A stretch of 46,243 bases of DNA from Clostridia bacterium (GCA_014859095.1 JACUUV010000022.1:1-46243); one strand, 5' to 3'; positions 31,791 to 41,578 are shown, counted from the first letter of the stretch. Notes: generated from the letters alone by a model not told the origin. A program made the numbers and translations.

Positions 31791-34700
31791 ATGACCATTA
31801 GAAAAGAACTGGGAATCGAGTTTGGCAACATCGATCCGATCACTACGAGTGAAGATAGGATCAAATACATCAATTTCAAATTGGCATCTCTTGGCTTGCC
31901 GATCTATAAGTCAAAAGATGCGAATAATACATCCAGTTCATATTTCGTAGAGCTATTTGACGATATCATAAAAGACTATAAAGAAAAAACGAGAATGGTG
32001 GATATTCACGAGGTGGGAATCCACAAACGGATTAATCAGTTTTTTAAAGACTATTACAGTGAGCTCAGTGATGCACCAAAAGTGATTGAAGATTATTTCA
32101 CTTTGGATCACTATGGTCTCGCAAGAGAGATGTCACTACCACCTGAGGGCAACACTTTCTTTAATGAATACATCAGCAGCTACCGAATCAAACAAGGTGT
32201 GCTCAACAATCCAAGGAATGACAGAAGAACAACCAAAGGCTCATTCCACATCGCAGAGGGGGGGTTGCCGATTCCTTATGATAAAAAAGCTGTGCCTAAA
32301 GAAGTTTTTCTTAAACTGTACAATGAAGCTGTGAATCCACCGGAGTCACTGATGATATTACCGTTCACATCAGAACAGAGTGAAACGGCAAAAACTTTTG
32401 TTTCATTGATGCTAAAACCCATTGTATCTCCAGAAGTTCCTGGAATATTGGGAGAGAAGAAGATGGAAGTGCTTTTTATAGCCCCTGGAAGCTTGGTATC
32501 CAATCTGGATTTTGTGGAGTCCGTTTTTGGAAATGCCGGCGATCCGAGTTACCACAGCAACGACTCGGGAATTGATTTGAACGGATGGTCGGGTCACACG
32601 GGATTAATTTTACTGGCACCACATTTGAACAAGATGAGGAAAATAGATCTTGGACTGCCTCATTTTGATGATGCCACTGAAAGGCAGCGAAGGGATGGGA
32701 TGTGTTATAAAGATAAGGATGAACGATATAATGAAGGGCAGGCTTTCAAACTGACTTGTCGTGATAAGAGCGGCGTGGCTGTGACTTTGATTGCGGACAA
32801 TTACTTCGGTTATTCCAAAAAAGAGATCAAGACCCAAATCAGTTTTGCAGCCAATCTTCTTGGCAATGTCGAAGAGGAGCACGCCGGTGGAACGATAGTT
32901 TTTCCTCAAAAGAACCTCGGTCAGAATTATACTGCCAAAGAAGACAAAAGTGTTGTGGGGTATGCTTTTGACGATGTCATCAAGGTGTTTGGTGACATGA
33001 TGGAACTTCATGAAGATCATTATGGTGTGGATAAAAACAACAATCGGATTGTTTATCTTCCGGAAAATATTGAAATTGACCTGCAAAAGACAGAAATCAA
33101 GTGGGTTCATCAAGAACAGGTAAGAAAACTTAAATTATCTCCCGCAAACATTTATGTCCTGCCTAACGGCGAAAAGATCCATATGGAAAAACACCCTGCG
33201 GCTCCAGCCTGGAAAATGGTGGGTACGGCAGCGGAAGGCACATTCTGCCATAAACCATGCACAGTGTCAGGGGGTGGAAAATCAGAGATTTCAAAATCCA
33301 TCAGCAATTCCATCATTTATGGCACTTATTACGTCCATGACCTTGTAAAAGATTTGGACAACGTTGAGCAGATTTTTAATTATGATTACAGAAAGCGCTG
33401 GAGAGACTTCCCAGAGCGTGAGAGACCTTCAAGACCGATACTTTCCATCGACAGGACACTTGGATCGGTCATAAAATTATTGTCACCGTCTCCCGCATAC
33501 ACAGATGAGTTCAACGCATATCTCGAAGCCATTCCAAATCACGTCAAGGCACTTGTTTTTATGATCAAACGGTTTTATCGTCAATCATGGGGCAATGACT
33601 GGAGGAAGCACTTCGCTGTAGATCACATCAATGGCAAACCTGGAAATGAAATCAATTTCAACAACAGAAAAATCAGACCGAGTTATTTAAGAGTCGGATT
33701 TGAAAATGATGACGCATGGCGTATTTTCAAACTGAGAATAGATTTCATGCCTAGCGAGAAAATACAAATGGAAGATGATGTCACAGCATCGGTTCTGATT
33801 CCGGCAAATCAGCTTACACATCTCAATCCTCAATATACCAATGGCAGTTATAAGTTTTCCACAAATTGCGAGTATCGTTTTTTTCAAAGACCGGATGAGG
33901 CCATCAATAAGGGCTATGACAAACAGGCGGAAAAAGATTTGTCCAGTAAGAACCTTTTCACAACGAACTACCAACCTTTGACCAAGGAGGATGTCAAGGC
34001 CATCAAAGAAGATGTCATGGGGTATATTGAATACACCGAGCCAGTAAGAACTCATATTGAAGAGTTTCTCAAAGGGGAAGATGAGTATTGCGTGGTGTCT
34101 TCAGAACCGAGAATAGTCGATGGTAAACCAAGCAAGAATCCTCGTTATCTGGAGCATAGATCCGATTTTATCGATCCTCTCAAAACATATGTATCACATG
34201 TAGGTGTGAGACTGGCGAGGAAGATTCCACTGGATAGACCTGTTTTGATGCCGGTGAACGCAATTCTTGCAGGACGAAGAAACAATCCGCCAGGTGTGGA
34301 AGGTGACAAAAAAATATTGCCACTAAGTGTTTACAACCCGATCCATTATCAAGAATTGCCGGAACTGTTCATGGACTTCATCAGCAGCTTGACCGGAAAA
34401 TCGCCTTCGACAACCGGTGCGGGGTCAGAAGGCGCACTTACCAAAGCGCCATTCAATATGTTGTTGCCGATTCACGATGTCAATAATGCACTCTTATCCT
34501 ATATCTTAGGAGATTATGCCGTTTTCACAACCCCTGCGGGGCACATAGGAGCAAATGTGAAAGTCGATCATGACATTTCAATTTTAGTGCCTGAGATTTG
34601 GTCGAGATTGTCCGAAGATGAGCGCAGACCAGAAAACTTGATCAAAGAAGGGGCATTTGAGAAAATTGAGGACTTTTTGTATAATGGTGTTCTTGTCCCT

Positions 34701-35261
34701 GCCAGCAGACTCGGTTACAGAATGACAGAAGTTTTTTCTTATAAATATCTTGGCAAGGTTTTCGATGAGCCTCAGACTGTCTTCAATGAATATATACTGA
34801 AACCGGAGTCTCAAAGTATGGAAGCATTTGTAGATGGTGTAATCAACATTTCTAACGGTCACAAGAAATCGGCGCTTGATTATTTTGAAGACGGAAGCAT
34901 TGAATTTGCCATACCGCCACTCAAAGCATTGTTGAACATCATGGCGAAAGGATCTTATGAGGGCCATACAATCGAATCGAAGGAAATACGTGGTCTCTTT
35001 GATAAAGAGGTTGTGTTGTCGAGCGATTGGTATGAAAAGCGACTTAAAAACAAACAGCGCATTGAAATAAGACTGATTCAGAAGAAAATTCGAAATTTGG
35101 AAGAGTTTGTTGTGAATCCTACCAACAAATCCATAATCAAGGAGTTTCGATATGATGAAAAACTGATAAAGGCTAGAGCACTCCTTAAGCATTTTGAATC
35201 CGATCTTTATCTAAAATCTCTTGTCGGCACTATTGGAGCTGACGACACGACGCTGAGCTAA
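31791..35261 (+). CDS. probable PPi-type phosphoenolpyruvate carboxykinase
   Basis: This 1156-residue soluble protein has no membrane segment or signal peptide. Its size is that of PPi-dependent PEP carboxykinases (about 1100-1190 residues), which interconvert oxaloacetate plus PPi with PEP, CO2 and Pi and are barely similar to the ATP and GTP enzymes. Supporting features are the stretch TFCHKPCTVSGGGKSEISKS near 487-506 with a GGGKSE loop that can hold the phosphate donor, the Arg/His-rich central region and a Lys-rich C-terminal half. The call rests on length and recalled family character, not on an alignment. AGGAGGC precedes the ATG and a consensus promoter lies upstream. PPi as donor would suit an energy-limited anaerobe. 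Confidence 0.6.
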   Translation: MTIRKELGIEFGNIDPITTSEDRIKYINFKLASLGLPIYKSKDANNTSSSYFVELFDDIIKDYKEKTRMVDIHEVGIHKRINQFFKDYYSELSDAPKVIEDYFTLDHYGLAREMSLPPEGNTFFNEYISSYRIKQGVLNNPRNDRRTTKGSFHIAEGGLPIPYDKKAVPKEVFLKLYNEAVNPPESLMILPFTSEQSETAKTFVSLMLKPIVSPEVPGILGEKKMEVLFIAPGSLVSNLDFVESVFGNAGDPSYHSNDSGIDLNGWSGHTGLILLAPHLNKMRKIDLGLPHFDDATERQRRDGMCYKDKDERYNEGQAFKLTCRDKSGVAVTLIADNYFGYSKKEIKTQISFAANLLGNVEEEHAGGTIVFPQKNLGQNYTAKEDKSVVGYAFDDVIKVFGDMMELHEDHYGVDKNNNRIVYLPENIEIDLQKTEIKWVHQEQVRKLKLSPANIYVLPNGEKIHMEKHPAAPAWKMVGTAAEGTFCHKPCTVSGGGKSEISKSISNSIIYGTYYVHDLVKDLDNVEQIFNYDYRKRWRDFPERERPSRPILSIDRTLGSVIKLLSPSPAYTDEFNAYLEAIPNHVKALVFMIKRFYRQSWGNDWRKHFAVDHINGKPGNEINFNNRKIRPSYLRVGFENDDAWRIFKLRIDFMPSEKIQMEDDVTASVLIPANQLTHLNPQYTNGSYKFSTNCEYRFFQRPDEAINKGYDKQAEKDLSSKNLFTTNYQPLTKEDVKAIKEDVMGYIEYTEPVRTHIEEFLKGEDEYCVVSSEPRIVDGKPSKNPRYLEHRSDFIDPLKTYVSHVGVRLARKIPLDRPVLMPVNAILAGRRNNPPGVEGDKKILPLSVYNPIHYQELPELFMDFISSLTGKSPSTTGAGSEGALTKAPFNMLLPIHDVNNALLSYILGDYAVFTTPAGHIGANVKVDHDISILVPEIWSRLSEDERRPENLIKEGAFEKIEDFLYNGVLVPASRLGYRMTEVFSYKYLGKVFDEPQTVFNEYILKPESQSMEAFVDGVINISNGHKKSALDYFEDGSIEFAIPPLKALLNIMAKGSYEGHTIESKEIRGLFDKEVVLSSDWYEKRLKNKQRIEIRLIQKKIRNLEEFVVNPTNKSIIKEFRYDEKLIKARALLKHFESDLYLKSLVGTIGADDTTLS

Positions 35262-35391
35262 CACCGATATCATTACTTCACTATCCAGAGGGAAAGTGCG
35301 TGTGGATAAATTGAGTGAGGCGCGATTGGAAGAAATCAAAGCCTATTGCCACAAGTACCGTTATATTCATGACGAGTCATTATGGCTTTGA
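35257..35391 (+). pseudogene. coding-like tail in another frame behind the PEPCK-like gene
   Basis: After the TAA at 35259-35261 the +1 frame reads 44 codons without a start, including SLSRGKVRVDKLSEARLEEI, then KAYCHKYRYIHDESLWL and a TGA at 35389-35391. The composition is protein-like (amphipathic helix, aromatic end). Either the preceding gene suffered a frameshift near its end and this was its C-terminus, or it is the 3' scrap of another gene. I do not recognise it. Confidence 0.35.
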
Positions 35392-35415
35392 ATTGTTTGA
35401 CACTGGAGGTGTAGA

Positions 35416-36849
35416 ATGAATTTCGAAAAACTTTATATAGGCGGAAAATGGATACCATCTGATTCAGGTGAATGGATTGATGTTGAAAATCCAGCGACCA
35501 GGGAAATCATCGGTAGAGTTCCCAGAGGCAATGGAGTAGATGTTGATAAAGCTGTAAAAGCGGCATCACTTGCATTTTCGGATTGGGCGAATACCAGCGT
35601 TGAAGACAGAATAGTATATATGGAAAAAGTACTCGAGTACATGTTGTCCCAAAAACAATTTTTGATCGATCTGGAAACTGGAGAGCTTGGAGCTCCGGTG
35701 AAATGGGCGGAGCGAGCCCATGTGAATGGGCCTATAGGAAGGCTTGAAAACTTCATCAGATTGATCAGAAAGTACGAATTCGTTAGTGAACTTAAGCATT
35801 GCAAAGTCATCAAAGAACCTATCGGTGTCGTCGGTTGTTTGACACCTTGGAACTATCCTCTAGGTCAAGTCATGCAAAAAATAGTACCCGCAATTCTTTG
35901 TGGCAATACGGTTGTTTTGAAACCTTCACAGATTGCTCCATTATCAGCAGGAGTATTGGCAAAGGCATTTGAATATGCAGGTGTGCCTGATGGTGTTTTC
36001 AATTTGGTGACAGGACGCGCCGGTGAAGTGGGCAACGTACTTGCACTGCATGAAAAGGTGGACATGATCTCTTTTACGGGATCCACAAATGGCGGAAAAG
36101 AAGTCGGCAAACTTGCACTTGAAGGTGTGAAAAAAATCGCACTTGAACTCGGTGGAAAATCCGCCAATGTCATCTTGAAAGGTGCAGACTATGAGAAAGC
36201 GGTCAAAACAGGACTCAGTTCATGTTTTGACAATACGGGACAAACCTGCGCCGCTTTGACGCGTATGCTTGTGCCGCGGGATGAACTCTCCAAAATTGAA
36301 GACATGATTATCGAACACGCAAAGACGTTCATTGTGGGAGATCCCAAACTTGTGACCACACACATCGGACCACTTGCGAGTCTGAAGCAATACGAGAAAG
36401 TCAAAAAATACATCGAAATCGGCATTGAGGAAGGTGCGCGTCTGATTGTCGGTGAAGTCCCCGGTGCAATTGAGACAGGGTACTTTGTGAAGCCGTGTGT
36501 GTTCTCTGATGTGAGAAATGACATGAAAATTGCGCAAGAGGAAATTTTCGGTCCGGTTATTTGCATCATACCATTTGATACCATTGAAGAGGCCATCGAA
36601 ATAGCCAATGATACGATCTACGGTCTCTCGGGTGCGGTTTTTGGACCACAGGAAGATGCCAAAAAAGTAGCTATGGCAATGAAGACAGGCTCTGTCTATA
36701 TCAATGATGGAAAAAGAGACATCGATGCCCCTTTTGGTGGTTACAAGCAATCCGGAATCGGTAGGGAAGGTGGCACATACGGTATTGAAGAATTTCTTGA
36801 GATCAAAGCAGTCTTTGATGAAGAAAATAGAATTGTGGCAATTGATTAG
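35416..36849 (+). CDS. NAD(P)-dependent aldehyde dehydrogenase
   Basis: The 477-residue ALDH-superfamily enzyme oxidises an aldehyde to the acid. Conserved residues: TPWNYPLGQ with the catalytic Asn, LKPSQIAPLSA (NAD-binding Lys), FTGSTNGGKEV, general base Glu244 (ALELGGKS), nucleophile Cys278 (NTGQTCAALTR) and EEIFGPV. The C-terminal end GGYKQSGIGREGG is typical. Substrate is not evident; the family resembles gamma-aminobutyraldehyde/betaine-type ALDH. ACTGGAGG precedes the ATG. The AEC transporter starts 15 nt later, which forms an operon for uptake or release of an organic acid and its oxidation. Confidence 0.93.
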   Translation: MNFEKLYIGGKWIPSDSGEWIDVENPATREIIGRVPRGNGVDVDKAVKAASLAFSDWANTSVEDRIVYMEKVLEYMLSQKQFLIDLETGELGAPVKWAERAHVNGPIGRLENFIRLIRKYEFVSELKHCKVIKEPIGVVGCLTPWNYPLGQVMQKIVPAILCGNTVVLKPSQIAPLSAGVLAKAFEYAGVPDGVFNLVTGRAGEVGNVLALHEKVDMISFTGSTNGGKEVGKLALEGVKKIALELGGKSANVILKGADYEKAVKTGLSSCFDNTGQTCAALTRMLVPRDELSKIEDMIIEHAKTFIVGDPKLVTTHIGPLASLKQYEKVKKYIEIGIEEGARLIVGEVPGAIETGYFVKPCVFSDVRNDMKIAQEEIFGPVICIIPFDTIEEAIEIANDTIYGLSGAVFGPQEDAKKVAMAMKTGSVYINDGKRDIDAPFGGYKQSGIGREGGTYGIEEFLEIKAVFDEENRIVAID

Positions 36850-36864
36850 AAGAGGAGATAAACG

Positions 36865-37815
36865 GTGATCGATAATTTTTTATTCAGTCTAAGCAGCGCA
36901 TTGCCCATATTCTTCGTCATGATTATCGGTTACTATCTGAAACGGAGAACCATCATCACTGAAGAATTTGTTAAAGCGGCAAACCTATTTGTTTTCAACG
37001 TCGCTTTACCGGTCAAGATATTCAGTGATGTCTACCGTTCTTCTTTTGACGAGTATTTCGACATTGGTTTTGTGCTCTTCATCATAGTTGGTATTGTAGT
37101 CAGTGTAATCATCTCATGGATTACGGGAGCATTTCTGGTCAAGGATAAAAGCAAGCTTGGTGCTTTCATTCAAGGTTCATTCAGAGGCAACTTCCTTTAT
37201 ATTGGACTATCGCTGATGGAAAATGTCACTGGCTCCATAGGACTCAAAGCACCGCTCGTCATTGCTCTGATCATCCCACTTTACAACATACTTGCAATTG
37301 TTGTTTTGTCATTTTTGGAGGTCGGCAGGAAGTCGGGCGTAGAATTCAAAGACATTGTTAAAAACATCATTGGCAATCCGATGATCATTGCCGTTGCTCT
37401 GGGCATGGTGGTTTCCCAATTCGATCTGCACTTGCCTCTCATCATGACTAGGACGATGAGCTATTTTGAAGTTGTTGCCACACCACTTGCTTTAATCGCA
37501 ATTGGAGCATCTTTTAAGTTCGGTAATATGAGAGGCAACTTAAAAACAGCATTACTTGCCAGTTCACTGAAACTGATTGTGCTACCTTCAGTTGCAGTCA
37601 TTGCTGCCATTGCGCTGGGATTTGGCAACGAAGATATTTTCCTGATCTACATTCTCTTTGGTGTGCCGACTGCAACCATATCTTACGTTGTCACAGTTGT
37701 CATGAAAGGTGACCATGACCTCGCATCCAATATCATAATGGTATCAACCCTTCTTTCAAATATTTCTATGACATTATATGTCTTTATCTTCAAAACTTTA
37801 GGATATTTGGGCTGA
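36865..37815 (+). CDS. AEC-family transporter (auxin efflux carrier type)
   Basis: The 316-residue membrane protein has about ten transmembrane helices in two five-helix halves: an N-terminal half with LPIFFVMIIGYYLK and VKAANLFVFNVALPVKIF, a middle polar loop (KSGVEFKDIVKNIIGNP) and a C-terminal half with TPLALIAIGASFKFG and the conserved LFGVPTATISYVV. AEC proteins in Firmicutes carry small carboxylates such as malate or lactate. The GTG start at 36865 has the AGAGGAG site 7 nt upstream. It is translated from the aldehyde dehydrogenase transcript, so its substrate may be related to that acid product. Confidence 0.88.
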   Translation: MIDNFLFSLSSALPIFFVMIIGYYLKRRTIITEEFVKAANLFVFNVALPVKIFSDVYRSSFDEYFDIGFVLFIIVGIVVSVIISWITGAFLVKDKSKLGAFIQGSFRGNFLYIGLSLMENVTGSIGLKAPLVIALIIPLYNILAIVVLSFLEVGRKSGVEFKDIVKNIIGNPMIIAVALGMVVSQFDLHLPLIMTRTMSYFEVVATPLALIAIGASFKFGNMRGNLKTALLASSLKLIVLPSVAVIAAIALGFGNEDIFLIYILFGVPTATISYVVTVVMKGDHDLASNIIMVSTLLSNISMTLYVFIFKTLGYLG

Positions 37816-37863
37816 AAAGTTAAATTTGTTTTACGAAACTATGAACTTTAATTAAAATATTTT

Positions 37864-37903
37864 TTGTAACATGTTGTAGCAATTTGTAGGAATGTGTAGG
37901 ATG
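37864..37903 (+). repeat. four tandem 10-bp repeats upstream of the TRAP operon
   Basis: TTGTAACATG, TTGTAGCAAT, TTGTAGGAAT and GTGTAGGATG start at 37864, 37874, 37884 and 37894, exactly 10 bp apart, so each box faces the same side of the helix. The array lies about 130 nt before the TAXI gene start in a 220-nt gap without genes, as an activator or repressor binding array would. No other feature of the gap stands out besides a short palindrome GGTATACC near 37918. Confidence 0.7.
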
Positions 37904-38035
37904 AATGATATTACGTTGGTATACCGAATGTATTTGTAAGTGTACATGAGAGACATATGATGCAATTTGTTCCCATGAATCTTGCAAAATCGGTTATTGG
38001 GGTATCTTTATTAATGATTTTAACAGGAGGAAAGT

Positions 38036-39070
38036 ATGAAAAAAGCATTTTCGTTATTGATGGTATTGATTTTATCGTTCTCGCTATTGGCAGGTTGTGC
38101 CAAAGATCCTGAGCCAGTTGTGGAGACACCGGCACCACCGACAACAGAAGCACCTGTGGCGGTAGATCCGGCACCGGTTGATGAACCTGTTGTATTTGAC
38201 AACCTATTTGTAAATATCGGTACAGGTGGTACGGCAGGTACTTACTTCCCACTTGGCGGCGCTTTTGCAGAAATCTGGAACACAAACATCAAAGGCATTA
38301 ACGCAACTGCACAAAGTACTGGCGCATCTGTTGCCAACATCAATTTATTGATGGATAAAAAAGTGGAAGTAGTAATCGTACAAAATGATATTGCACTCTA
38401 CGCTAATGTTGGAGAAAAAATGTTCGAAGGTCAAACATTTGAAGGCATCAGAGGCCTCGCTACTTTATACAGCGAACCACTTCAAATCGTGACAACCGAT
38501 CCTAACATCAAAACCGTTGAAGACCTTAGAGGCAAAAGACTTGCTGTAGGCGCAATCGGTTCAGGTGTTGAAGCCAATGCGAGACAAATTATTGCTGCAG
38601 CTGGCATGGACTTTGAAAAAGACATCGATGCCAAATTTTTATCATTCTCTGAAGCCTCTGCTGGTCTTAAAGACAAGCAAGTTGATGCGGCATTCTTGAC
38701 AGCTGGTATTCCAACAGCGGCAATCCAAGACTTATCTGCACAAAACGACGTGTATATAGTTGCGATAGAAGGCGATATCGCAAATACACTTAAAACAGAT
38801 TACAAATTCTTCACTGATTATGTTATTCCAGCAAACACATACAAAGGGCAAACTGAAGATGTTCAAACGCTTACTGTAAAATCAATGCTTTGCGTGTCTA
38901 CAGAGATGAGCGATGAACTTGCATATGAACTCACAAAACAAATTTATACAAATCTTGACCGTGTTGTATTGGCTCATAATGTAGGTAAATTCATAACACT
39001 TGAAACTGCACTTGATGCTATGCCAGTTCCTGTACATCCAGGTGCCCAAAAGTTTTTCGACGAGCAATAA
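38036..39070 (+). CDS. TAXI-family TRAP transporter solute-binding lipoprotein
   Basis: The 344-residue extracytoplasmic binding protein starts with a lipoprotein signal (MKKAFSLLMV, lipobox LAGC with Cys21), then a low-complexity Pro/Thr/Ala linker (22-55). The mature domain shows NIGTGGTAGTYFPLGGAFAEI, the TAXI N-terminal signature, plus VVIVQNDIALYA, LRGKRLAVGAIGSGVEANARQIIAAAG and LKDKQVDAAFLTAGIPTAAI. It binds an organic anion (in known cases glutamate, 2-oxoglutarate or other C4/C5 acids) and delivers it to the permease two genes on. AGGAGGA precedes the ATG. Substrate is not predictable from the sequence. Confidence 0.93.
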   Translation: MKKAFSLLMVLILSFSLLAGCAKDPEPVVETPAPPTTEAPVAVDPAPVDEPVVFDNLFVNIGTGGTAGTYFPLGGAFAEIWNTNIKGINATAQSTGASVANINLLMDKKVEVVIVQNDIALYANVGEKMFEGQTFEGIRGLATLYSEPLQIVTTDPNIKTVEDLRGKRLAVGAIGSGVEANARQIIAAAGMDFEKDIDAKFLSFSEASAGLKDKQVDAAFLTAGIPTAAIQDLSAQNDVYIVAIEGDIANTLKTDYKFFTDYVIPANTYKGQTEDVQTLTVKSMLCVSTEMSDELAYELTKQIYTNLDRVVLAHNVGKFITLETALDAMPVPVHPGAQKFFDEQ

Positions 39071-39104
39071 GATCAAATAATGAGATATAGAGAGAAGGGA
39101 AGCT

Positions 39105-39608
39105 TTGTTTAGAAGAGTTGTCATTACGATACTTGGTCTGATATTGGTTGTATTGTTGGTATTCACTGGACTTCAGGATCGAACAGTCTTGATTGTTGAG
39201 GAACAGTCTTCGGGAATTCGGCACGAACTGTACCCTTTGGATGACCAATTTGTGCTGAGTTATATCCATTCAGTACTTCTGACACCTGTGGACGAACATT
39301 TTATCATAACGGAAGACAATGCTTTGATACTCCAAAAGACTGTTTATGAGTCTTTTGGAGTAGGACTTCCCTATGAACAGGTCAATGATGAGGACTTTGA
39401 AATAATGGATGGTAAGTTTATTTTATATTTGGAGCGGCGGTTTGAAAGTCTTGATATGATTATATCGCCAATACCAAAACACAGTATTACTGTCGATGGT
39501 GAAACATTTCAGTTCAATGAGATGCTGGAACTACAGGATCAATCAATAAGGATTTATTCAATTAATAAGAAAGTTTTTAAAATTGGCAACTATTCAGTTG
39601 TCTTATAG
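39105..39608 (+). CDS. DUF1850 protein of the TRAP operon
   Basis: The 167-residue product has one N-terminal membrane anchor (residues 4-22) and a beta-rich exported domain. The segment LYPLDDQFVLSYIHSVLLTPVDEHFII, followed by FGVGLPYE, carries the DUF1850 signature 'F---Y-HSV-LTPV-E-F'. DUF1850 proteins are regularly coded between TAXI binding proteins and fused TRAP permeases, with unknown role, perhaps helping substrate delivery. The start is TTG at 39105 with AGAAGGGA upstream; no ATG is available at this position. It stands 34 nt behind the binding-protein gene and 14 nt before the permease. Confidence 0.8.
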   Translation: MFRRVVITILGLILVVLLVFTGLQDRTVLIVEEQSSGIRHELYPLDDQFVLSYIHSVLLTPVDEHFIITEDNALILQKTVYESFGVGLPYEQVNDEDFEIMDGKFILYLERRFESLDMIISPIPKHSITVDGETFQFNEMLELQDQSIRIYSINKKVFKIGNYSVVL

Positions 39609-39622
39609 GAAGGAACGGTGTC

Positions 39623-41578
39623 ATGTCTGACTTGAATTTAAAAAAACAAACAGATGTAGTGTCAGAAGGCTCCCCGGATGACTTACTGAGAAAATATGAC
39701 AAAGGTTCGGATTTTAGAATATTGAGTGGAATGCAAGGCAATTTGATTATCGGCCTTTTGGCTTTGTTTTCATTTTTTCAGCTGTATACAGGAATTTTTG
39801 GAATTATGGATGCGATGCTTCAACGGTCCATTCACCTTGCGTTTGGTTTGACTTTGGTTTATCTTTTATATCCCTCGAGGAAAAAGTTTTCGAGATTCAA
39901 ACTTCATCCGATGGATGTCGGACTGGCAATAGTAGCTGCGTCGGTATGTCTTTATGTTTACTTTAATTATTCACAGCTGGTATTTAGGGCGGGCAGAGTT
40001 ACAACAACTGATATGATTGTCGGACTTATAGCTATATTTTTAGTGCTTGAAGCAGCGCGTAGAGTGATCGGATGGCCAATGGTCATTATCGCGGTAACAT
40101 TTATTGGTTACGCCCTTTTAGGACCCAAAATTCCAGGCCCATTGGCACATAGAGGTGTTGCTATGGATGACCTGGTACAGCACTTATTCTACACGACAGA
40201 GGGCATCTTCGGTATTCCTATTGGCGTATCTTCAACATTTATATTCATGTTTCTTTTGTTTGGTGCTTTCCTCGGTAAAACGGGAATGGGAGAATTTTTT
40301 ATCGATATCTCAAATGCGATTGCAGGCTCAGCTCCAGGCGGTCCCGCAAAAGTGGCTGTAATCTCCAGTGCCACAATGGGAACATTATCGGGAAGTTCGG
40401 TTGCTAACGTTGTCGGTACAGGAAGCTTTACCATTCCTATGATGAAAAAATTGGGATATAAGCCTGAATTTGCAGGTGCTGTTGAAGCTACTGCCTCCAC
40501 TGGAGGGCAGTTGATGCCTCCAATCATGGGTGCAGCAGCGTTCCTGATGGCTGAGTTTACCAACATTCCATATGTCACTATTATTGCAGCGGCAGTAATA
40601 CCAGCAGCTTTATACTATTTTGGCGTATGGGCTGGAGTGCATTATGAAGCTAAAAAACAAGGACTAAAGGGAATGTCCAAAGATGAACTTCCAAAAGCAG
40701 GTAAAGTCATAAGAGAGAGGGGACACTTGATGCTCCCGATCATTATCGTCATTTACTTCCTTGTTTCCGGGTATACTCCGATTAGAGCCGCTCTTGGTGC
40801 GATTGTTGCTGCGATTGTTGTATCTTCCTTTAAGAAAGAGACGAGACTGTCACTTAAAGAAATTTTCTTTGGACTCGTGGATGGTGCAAGAAGTGCACTC
40901 ACTGTCATAGCCGCATGTGCGACTGCGGGAATCATAATCGGTGTGGTCACCCAAACTGGTCTAGGGCTTAAAATGGGATCACTACTTGTCAGCGTTGCGA
41001 ACGGAAATTTGTTCTTAACACTTGTATTCACAATGATTACGTCACTGATCTTAGGTATTGGCGTCCCTACGACAGCGAATTATGTAATAACAGCTACCAT
41101 TGCAGCTCCGGCTTTGTTGCTTCTTGATGTTCCAATTCTTGCAGCTCACATGTTTGCATTTTACTTCGGAATCATTGCGGATGTTACACCACCGGTTGCT
41201 CTTGCGGCAGTTGCTGCATCTGGGGTTGCCAAGTCGGAACCGATGAGGACAGGCATACAGGCTTCACGCCTTGCTATTGCGGCATTCATCATACCGTATA
41301 TATTTGTATACAGCCCAGAACTTTTGTTGATTGATGTAACGTTATGGCATTTGGTCTTCATCTTGTCCACAGCAATAGTCGGTATTATCGCGGTTGCGTC
41401 AGGATTGACTGGGTACTTCCAAGCCGAAATGAACCCGCTGGAGAGATTATTCTTCGTGGTCGGAGGCGTTATGCTTGTAACGACGAGCCTAATATTCAAT
41501 GCAATCGGTTCTGTGTTGCTTGGAGTAGTAATCTTCAATCAATTTAAAAAGAAGAAAGCGGTACCTGTACAAGCATAA
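39623..41578 (+). CDS. TRAP transporter permease, fused small and large (4TM/12TM) subunits
   Basis: The 651-residue membrane protein has about 16-17 hydrophobic segments. Residues 40-150 hold four helices (DctQ-like part), followed by the DctM-like part with the conserved blocks FGAFLGKTGMGEFFIDIS, GGPAKVAVISSATMGTLSGSSVANVVGTG and PPIMGAAAFLMAEF, with the mirrored IPTTANYVIT-like GVPTTANYVITATIA and DVTPPVALAAVAASG. This is the TAXI-type fused TRAP permease that uses a sodium or proton gradient. AGGAAGGAACG precedes the ATG. It closes the three-gene operon with the binding lipoprotein and DUF1850. Confidence 0.95.
   Translation: MSDLNLKKQTDVVSEGSPDDLLRKYDKGSDFRILSGMQGNLIIGLLALFSFFQLYTGIFGIMDAMLQRSIHLAFGLTLVYLLYPSRKKFSRFKLHPMDVGLAIVAASVCLYVYFNYSQLVFRAGRVTTTDMIVGLIAIFLVLEAARRVIGWPMVIIAVTFIGYALLGPKIPGPLAHRGVAMDDLVQHLFYTTEGIFGIPIGVSSTFIFMFLLFGAFLGKTGMGEFFIDISNAIAGSAPGGPAKVAVISSATMGTLSGSSVANVVGTGSFTIPMMKKLGYKPEFAGAVEATASTGGQLMPPIMGAAAFLMAEFTNIPYVTIIAAAVIPAALYYFGVWAGVHYEAKKQGLKGMSKDELPKAGKVIRERGHLMLPIIIVIYFLVSGYTPIRAALGAIVAAIVVSSFKKETRLSLKEIFFGLVDGARSALTVIAACATAGIIIGVVTQTGLGLKMGSLLVSVANGNLFLTLVFTMITSLILGIGVPTTANYVITATIAAPALLLLDVPILAAHMFAFYFGIIADVTPPVALAAVAASGVAKSEPMRTGIQASRLAIAAFIIPYIFVYSPELLLIDVTLWHLVFILSTAIVGIIAVASGLTGYFQAEMNPLERLFFVVGGVMLVTTSLIFNAIGSVLLGVVIFNQFKKKKAVPVQA

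Noticed and set aside
37816-38035. Riboswitch or T-box upstream of the TRAP operon
   Set aside because: I could find no conserved riboswitch core or terminator/antiterminator pair; only the 10-bp repeats stand out.
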